Shown piece after piece: positions 59,446 through 64,000 of a stretch of 64,000 nt of DNA. A program made the position numbers and the translations under genes. A model generated the notes under the pieces. It was given only the letters and a program-made list of their open reading frames with translations, made no database searches and was not told the origin of the DNA. Within the stretch, counting starts at the first letter, position 1; each line of letters begins with the position of its first letter. Source of the stretch: Clostridium magnum DSM 2767 (lineage in GTDB: Bacteria; Bacillota; Clostridia; Clostridiales; Clostridiaceae). Location of the stretch: assembly GCF_001623875.1 (NCBI RefSeq), contig NZ_LWAE01000010.1:1-64000 (forward strand). Direction: 5' to 3'.

Positions 59446-62079
59446 ATGGAAACTAAAAAATACGTATATCTTTTCAACGAAGGAAATGCAAATATGAAAA
59501 ACTTACTCGGCGGAAAAGGGGCTAATCTTGCTGAGATGATGAATTTAGGAATACCTGTTCCAGAAGGGTTTACTTTATCTACTGAAGCTTGCACAAGATA
59601 CTACGAAGATGGCAAAAAGTTATCTGAAGAAGCAATAACTCAGATTTATGAAGCACTGATTAAGGTTGAAGAAATGACTGGTAAAAAGTTTGGTGGCGTT
59701 GACAACCCTTTGCTTGTTTCAGTAAGATCTGGAGCTAGAGTTTCAATGCCAGGTATGATGGATACTATATTAAACCTAGGACTAAATGATGAAACTGTAG
59801 AAGGACTAACCAAGTTAACTAACAATGAGAGATTTGCGTATGACTCATATAGAAGATTTATTCAAATGTTCTCTGATGTTGTTATGGGAATTGAAAAGAG
59901 AAAGTTCGAAGATATTCTTGATGAAGTTAAAACTGTTAAAGGAGCTAAATTTGATAATGAATTGACTTCATCTGATTTGAAAGAAGTTGTTAAGAAATAT
60001 AAGGATTTATATCAGCAAGAAATGGGAAAGGATTTTCCTCAGGACCCAAAGGAACAGCTGCTAGAAGCAATAACCGCTGTATTTAGATCTTGGGACAATC
60101 CAAGAGCTATAGTTTACAGAAGATTAAATGACATTCCAAGAGAATGGGGAACTGCAGTTAACGTTCAATCAATGGTATTTGGTAATATGGGAGAAACTTC
60201 AGGAACTGGAGTTGCATTTACAAGAAATCCTGCTACTGGAGAAAACCTTATATTTGGTGAATATTTAATAAATGCACAGGGAGAAGATGTTGTTGCTGGT
60301 ATAAGAACACCTCATCCAATATCAAGATTAGAGCAGGACTTACCACAGTGCTATAAACAGTTTATGGAAATATCAGAAAAATTAGAAAAGCACTATAAAG
60401 ATATGCAGGATATGGAGTTTACTATTGAGCAGGGAAAACTATATTTCTTGCAAACAAGAAATGGCAAAAGAACAGCTCAGGCTGCACTAAAGATTGCTGT
60501 TGACTTAGTGGAAGAAGGTCTTATTACAAAGGAAGAAGCAATATTAAAAGTTGATCCTAAGCAGTTAGACTCGTTATTACACCCAAGCTTTGATCAAAAA
60601 GAATTAGAAAATACTGAGGTTATCGCAAAGGGCCTTCCAGCTTCACCAGGTGCTGCTTGCGGAAAAGTTTATTTTACTGCAGAGACGGCAAAGGATCACC
60701 ACGAGCAAGGTGAAAAGGTAATATTAGTAAGACTTGAAACATCACCAGAGGATATAGAGGGTATGGTAGCTGCTGAAGGTATACTTACAGCAAGAGGAGG
60801 AATGACTTCCCATGCTGCAGTTGTTGCTAGAGGAATGGGAACTTGTTGTATAGCTGGATGTGCTGATTTGAAAATAGATGAGGAAGCTAAGACTTTTAAG
60901 TTAAGTGGAAAGTTATATAAAGAGGGAGATTATATATCCTTAGATGGTAGTACAGGAAATGTTTATGGGCAAGCTATTAAAACTACTGAGAATGAAATAG
61001 GCGGACATTTTAAAGCATTTATGGTCTGGGCGGATGAAATAAGAAAGTTAAAGGTTAGAACTAATGCTGATACACCAAGAGATGCTGAGCATGCTGTTAA
61101 GTTTGGTGCAGAAGGTATAGGACTTTGCAGAACTGAGCATATGTTCTTTGATGAAGAGAGAATACCAGCAGTTAGAGAGATGATAGTTTCAAAGACAGAA
61201 TTTCAGAGAAGAAAGGCATTAGATAAATTACTCCCAATGCAGAGAGAAGACTTTATCGGAATTTATGAGGCTATGGAGGATAGACCGGTAACTATAAGAC
61301 TGCTAGACCCACCACTACATGAATTTTTACCACAAGTGGATGAAGATATAAGAGATTTAGCTGAAGAAATGGAATTAAATTTTGAAGAGTTAAAGGCAAC
61401 TGTTGAATCTTTACATGAATTTAATCCAATGATGGGACATAGAGGATGCCGTCTTCCTGTGTCATATCCAGAGATAGCAGAGATGCAGACTAGAGCTGTA
61501 ATAGAAGCGGCTATAGATGTTAAAAAGAGAAAAGGTTACAATATAGTGCCAGAGATAATGATCCCTCTTGTTGGAGAAGTAAAGGAATTAAAGTTTGTAA
61601 AAAATATAGTTGTGACAATTGCTGAAGAAGTAATTGCTAAAGAGGGGATAGACTTAAAATATTTAGTAGGTACTATGATAGAAATACCAAGAGCAGCTCT
61701 TACAGCAGATGAAATAGCTAAGGAAGCTGAATTCTTTTCCTTTGGAACAAATGATTTAACTCAAATGACCTTTGGTTTCTCTAGGGATGATGCGGGTAAG
61801 TTCTTAGAGGACTACTATAACAATAAAATATATCAATTTGATCCATTCCAAAAATTAGACCAGGTAGGAGTAGGTAAACTTGTTAAGATGGCAGCAGAGC
61901 TTGGAAAACAAACAAGACCAGATATTCATCTTGGAATATGTGGAGAGCATGGCGGAGATCCATCTTCTATAGAATTCTGTCATAATGTTGGATTAGATTA
62001 CGTATCCTGTTCACCATTTAGAGTTCCAGTAGCAAGACTTGCTGCTGCACAGGCTCAGGTTAAAAACTGTAGAAAATAA
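59446..62079 (+). CDS. ppdK: Pyruvate, phosphate dikinase
   Basis: 877 aa, full length. The ATP-grasp domain (1-340) opens with LLGGKGANLAEMMNLGIPVP and holds VRSGARVSMPGMMDTILNLG. The swivelling domain has phosphorylated His456 in GGMTSHAAVVARGMGTCCIA. The C-terminal PEP/pyruvate barrel has FGAEGIGLCRTEHMFF, RLLDPPLHEFLP, GTNDLTQMTFGFSRDD and CGEHGGDPSS with the catalytic Cys. It interconverts pyruvate and PEP with ATP and phosphate. Together with malic enzyme it allows gluconeogenic or energy-conserving pyruvate metabolism. Confidence 0.97.
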   Translation: METKKYVYLFNEGNANMKNLLGGKGANLAEMMNLGIPVPEGFTLSTEACTRYYEDGKKLSEEAITQIYEALIKVEEMTGKKFGGVDNPLLVSVRSGARVSMPGMMDTILNLGLNDETVEGLTKLTNNERFAYDSYRRFIQMFSDVVMGIEKRKFEDILDEVKTVKGAKFDNELTSSDLKEVVKKYKDLYQQEMGKDFPQDPKEQLLEAITAVFRSWDNPRAIVYRRLNDIPREWGTAVNVQSMVFGNMGETSGTGVAFTRNPATGENLIFGEYLINAQGEDVVAGIRTPHPISRLEQDLPQCYKQFMEISEKLEKHYKDMQDMEFTIEQGKLYFLQTRNGKRTAQAALKIAVDLVEEGLITKEEAILKVDPKQLDSLLHPSFDQKELENTEVIAKGLPASPGAACGKVYFTAETAKDHHEQGEKVILVRLETSPEDIEGMVAAEGILTARGGMTSHAAVVARGMGTCCIAGCADLKIDEEAKTFKLSGKLYKEGDYISLDGSTGNVYGQAIKTTENEIGGHFKAFMVWADEIRKLKVRTNADTPRDAEHAVKFGAEGIGLCRTEHMFFDEERIPAVREMIVSKTEFQRRKALDKLLPMQREDFIGIYEAMEDRPVTIRLLDPPLHEFLPQVDEDIRDLAEEMELNFEELKATVESLHEFNPMMGHRGCRLPVSYPEIAEMQTRAVIEAAIDVKKRKGYNIVPEIMIPLVGEVKELKFVKNIVVTIAEEVIAKEGIDLKYLVGTMIEIPRAALTADEIAKEAEFFSFGTNDLTQMTFGFSRDDAGKFLEDYYNNKIYQFDPFQKLDQVGVGKLVKMAAELGKQTRPDIHLGICGEHGGDPSSIEFCHNVGLDYVSCSPFRVPVARLAAAQAQVKNCRK

Positions 62080-62150
62080 GTAAAGAATATAATAATCATA
62101 ATCTCTATGCTTTTAATGCCTGATTATTAAATTAAACAGGAGGAAAACTT

Positions 62151-63284
62151 ATGAAATACCGTAAACTAGGAAAGACTGGAATTGATATATCTGCACTGGG
62201 ATTTGGAATGATGCGTCTTCCTATGTTGGGAGGCACAAAGGTAGACGTGAAGGCTTCGGTGAATATGTTACGCCAGGCCATTGATCAGGGACTGAACTAC
62301 GTTGATACGGCCTACAATTATCTTGATGGAGAAAGTGAGTGTATAACAGGTAAGGCACTTCAAGATGGATACCTCGATAAGGTTTATGTAGCAACAAAAG
62401 CGCCAACATGGCTATTTAGAAGCGAGTCAGATTTCGATCGCATTTTGGACGAACAACTTCGTAGATTGCAAACAGATACAATCGACTTCTATTTATTGCA
62501 TGGTATGAACAAGAACTTTTGGAAGGAGAAGGTACTACGCTTTAACGTGCTCGGCAAAATGGAAGCTGCCAAGAAATGTGGAAAAATCAATCACATTGGC
62601 TTTTCATTTCATGACACTTTGGAGACATTTAAAGAGATTATTGACTATTATCCATATTGGGAGTTTTGTCAGATTCAACTTAATTATCTAGACACCATGT
62701 TCCAGGCCGGGATTGAAGGACTTAAATACGCAGGAGCTAGAGGCTTAGGAGTTATAATAATGGAGCCGCTCCGCGGTGGTTATTTGGCGAATGTGCCTCC
62801 TGAGGTACAAAAGATTTTCCGTGAAGCTGACGTATATAAGGACCCCGTGGAATGGGCATTGGATTTCCTATGGAATATGCCAGAAGTCTCCTTGATACTA
62901 AGCGGCATGGGAAATTCGCAGCAGGTACAGAATAATCTCCATTATGCTGAGAGATCATCAGTTGGCATGCTAAATGAGCAGTATGAAGCAATCTACCAAA
63001 AGGTACAGGCGCAGTTTAAAAAGTATGCAGTCATTCCATGTACTGGATGTGCATATTGTATGCACTGCCCTAAAAACGTGGCAATCCCCTATAATTTTTC
63101 CGTTTTTAATGAGTACCACACGAATGGAAATCTTGAAAAGAGCAAACAGTTGTATAGGGAGTGGATTCCTATATTTGGTGCACAGGCTTCAAAATGCATT
63201 GCCTGCCATAAATGTGAACAGATTTGTCCTCAGCATATTAAAATCAGCGAATGGATGCCAAAAGTACATAAACTACTTCGTTAA
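62151..63284 (+). CDS. Aldo/keto reductase with C-terminal 4Fe-4S domain
   Basis: 377 aa. AKR barrel (1-270) with catalytic Asp/Tyr/Lys/His elements: NYVDTAYNYLDGE, VYVATKAP, FYLLHGMN; GFSFHDTLETFKEI. The C-terminal ferredoxin-like region has CTGCAYCMHCPKNVAIP (near 297) and CIACHKCEQICPQHI (near 352), enough for two clusters. These enzymes reduce aldehydes or ketones with a ferredoxin or NADPH. It follows PPDK by 72 bp, ribosome site AGGAGG, and has higher GC and different codon use from PPDK, hinting at a separate origin. Confidence 0.93.
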   Translation: MKYRKLGKTGIDISALGFGMMRLPMLGGTKVDVKASVNMLRQAIDQGLNYVDTAYNYLDGESECITGKALQDGYLDKVYVATKAPTWLFRSESDFDRILDEQLRRLQTDTIDFYLLHGMNKNFWKEKVLRFNVLGKMEAAKKCGKINHIGFSFHDTLETFKEIIDYYPYWEFCQIQLNYLDTMFQAGIEGLKYAGARGLGVIIMEPLRGGYLANVPPEVQKIFREADVYKDPVEWALDFLWNMPEVSLILSGMGNSQQVQNNLHYAERSSVGMLNEQYEAIYQKVQAQFKKYAVIPCTGCAYCMHCPKNVAIPYNFSVFNEYHTNGNLEKSKQLYREWIPIFGAQASKCIACHKCEQICPQHIKISEWMPKVHKLLR

Positions 63285-63474
63285 AATATTTTTATGGTGT
63301 TAACAGCTAAAAGTCAGGCAGAACTTGTTCAAAAATCAGACGAAATAAATATTAGTAAATAAGTTCATTTCTCTAGCTTTATCATATTAACACCTTCTAA
63401 GATTATAAATCAAATTTTAAGTACTTATGTTTAATTATTTTTCCACGTATCTATAAATTTATACAAAAACGTTT

Positions 63475-63525
63475 GGGGACCCCAAAAGTCAAAATGCTCC
63501 ATCATTTTTGACTTTTGAGGTCCCC
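63475..63525. terminator. Bidirectional terminator between convergent genes
   Basis: Long stem: GGGGACCCCAAAAGTCAAAA faces TTTTTGACTTTTGAGGTCCC with an 11-base loop and one mismatch. It separates the aldo/keto reductase (+) from the CoA-transferase subunit (-). Confidence 0.85.
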
Positions 63526-63537
63526 CATATTTCTTTC

Positions 63538-64000
63538 TTAATATTCCATAAACTTTAAGTTATCACTAATTATTAAATCCGCTTCAGTTTCTCTTAATAT
63601 GTCTTCAACAGTTACATCTGGTGCAATTTCTTTTAAAACAAGACCATTTGGTGTTACTTCCATAACCCCCATCTCAGTAACAATAAGACTAACCTTTCCA
63701 GCAGCTGTAAGTGGCAATTTACATTCTTTCAATATTTTAGGCTCTCCTTTAGCTGTATGAAGCATTGCAATTATAACCTTCTTTGCTCCACTTACTAGAT
63801 CCATTGCACCACCCATCCCTGGAACCATCTTGCCTGGAACCATAAAATTTGCTAGGTTACCTTTTTGATCTACTTCTAAAGCACCTAAAACAGTAGCGCT
63901 TACATGACCACCTCTAATAATTCCAAAGGATGTAGCGCTATCGAAAAATGCAGCTCCTTTTCTTATAGTTACAGGTTGTCCACCAGCATTTACAATATCT
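63538..64000 (-). CDS. 3-oxoacid/acetate CoA-transferase subunit B (5' end beyond window)
   Basis: The open frame continues past the right edge; the visible 153 residues match the C-terminal two thirds of an AtoA/ScoB/CtfB-type subunit: NAGGQPVTIRKGAAFFDSAT, GIIRGGHVSATVLGALEVDQ, GNLANFMVPGKMVPGMGGAM and VIVAMLHTAKGEPKI-like end. The catalytic Glu region is not in the window. It moves CoA between an acid and acyl-CoA, fitting the CoA-linked genes of the region. The partner subunit A should lie to the right. Confidence 0.93.
   Translation of the reverse strand, partial: DIVNAGGQPVTIRKGAAFFDSATSFGIIRGGHVSATVLGALEVDQKGNLANFMVPGKMVPGMGGAMDLVSGAKKVIIAMLHTAKGEPKILKECKLPLTAAGKVSLIVTEMGVMEVTPNGLVLKEIAPDVTVEDILRETEADLIISDNLKFMEY

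Noticed and set aside
1..64000. tRNA or rRNA genes
   Set aside because: No cloverleaf or rRNA-like segment was noticed on either strand by eye; a tRNA just left of base 1 is possible as the att site.

Overview
The window looks like a chromosome segment of a low-GC, spore-forming Clostridium-type Firmicute. Support: strong AT bias, AGGAGG-type ribosome sites, a SpoIIIAH-like gene, UviA/SigO-type sigma cassette genes, PPDK, and a 4Fe-4S aldo/keto reductase. No species is assigned. All functions come from motif reading by eye; no search was run.

Region 1 (1 to about 7.6 kb) is the left part of a small integrative element. It has a tyrosine integrase cut by the window edge and a leftward XRE repressor. 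A rightward early operon follows: Cro-like, excisionase-like, replication initiator, DnaC-type loader, broken HTH gene, AlpA/Xis-like. Four 14-bp near-palindromic iterons lie inside the initiator gene and probably form a replication origin. The order resembles phage satellites (PICIs), but no packaging gene was found. The cargo is a leftward HTH / ImmA-IrrE peptidase / PIN-like operon with a twin operator.

Region 2 (about 7 to 28 kb) is accessory DNA of defence-island character. It holds an unknown 532-aa protein, a frame-split gene, an Mrr_N-like winged helix, an EVE-like plus PD-(D/E)XK-like protein, a degenerate thermonuclease, a compact five-gene membrane operon, a DJ-1/PfpI protein, small DNA-binding proteins, and a two-gene kinase-helicase plus PLD-like pair resembling Mokosh. 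Threaded through it are copies of a large structured repeat, best explained as a big noncoding RNA of 0.85-1.0 kb: two nearly full copies (17.04-17.88 kb on +, 21.15-20.15 kb on -), one 5'-domain copy (7.06-7.37 kb), and a fragment near 9.49 kb. Helices are kept by paired base changes. A SigO/UviA-like sigma cassette (sigma, YvrJ, DUF1659, DUF2922, amidase) closes the region.

Region 3 (28-64 kb) is metabolic. A three-subunit molybdenum hydroxylase of the xanthine dehydrogenase family is surrounded by cofactor genes (XdhC, MOSC, MoaA, MoeA-like, MocA-HD, MogA, MoaC), a TauE/SafE permease and two GntR/FCD regulators. Next come a hydroxyacyl-CoA dehydrogenase, LarA-family racemase, archaeal-type PGK and GAPDH, malic enzyme, metallo-beta-lactamase-fold hydrolase, lipoyl synthase, a four-gene 2-oxoacid/acetoin dehydrogenase complex, a soluble PAS-MCP, esterase, nitroreductase, PPDK, aldo/keto reductase and a CoA-transferase subunit cut by the right edge.

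A 12-bp palindrome, consensus WTAATCGATTRT, recurs at eight places between 39 and 59 kb, almost always upstream of these transcription units and once just ahead of the second GntR gene. I infer one GntR-controlled regulon joining the hydroxylase, CoA-linked steps, substrate-level phosphorylation genes, the dehydrogenase complex and possibly PPDK, probably for an oxidised carbon source whose identity the sequence does not reveal.
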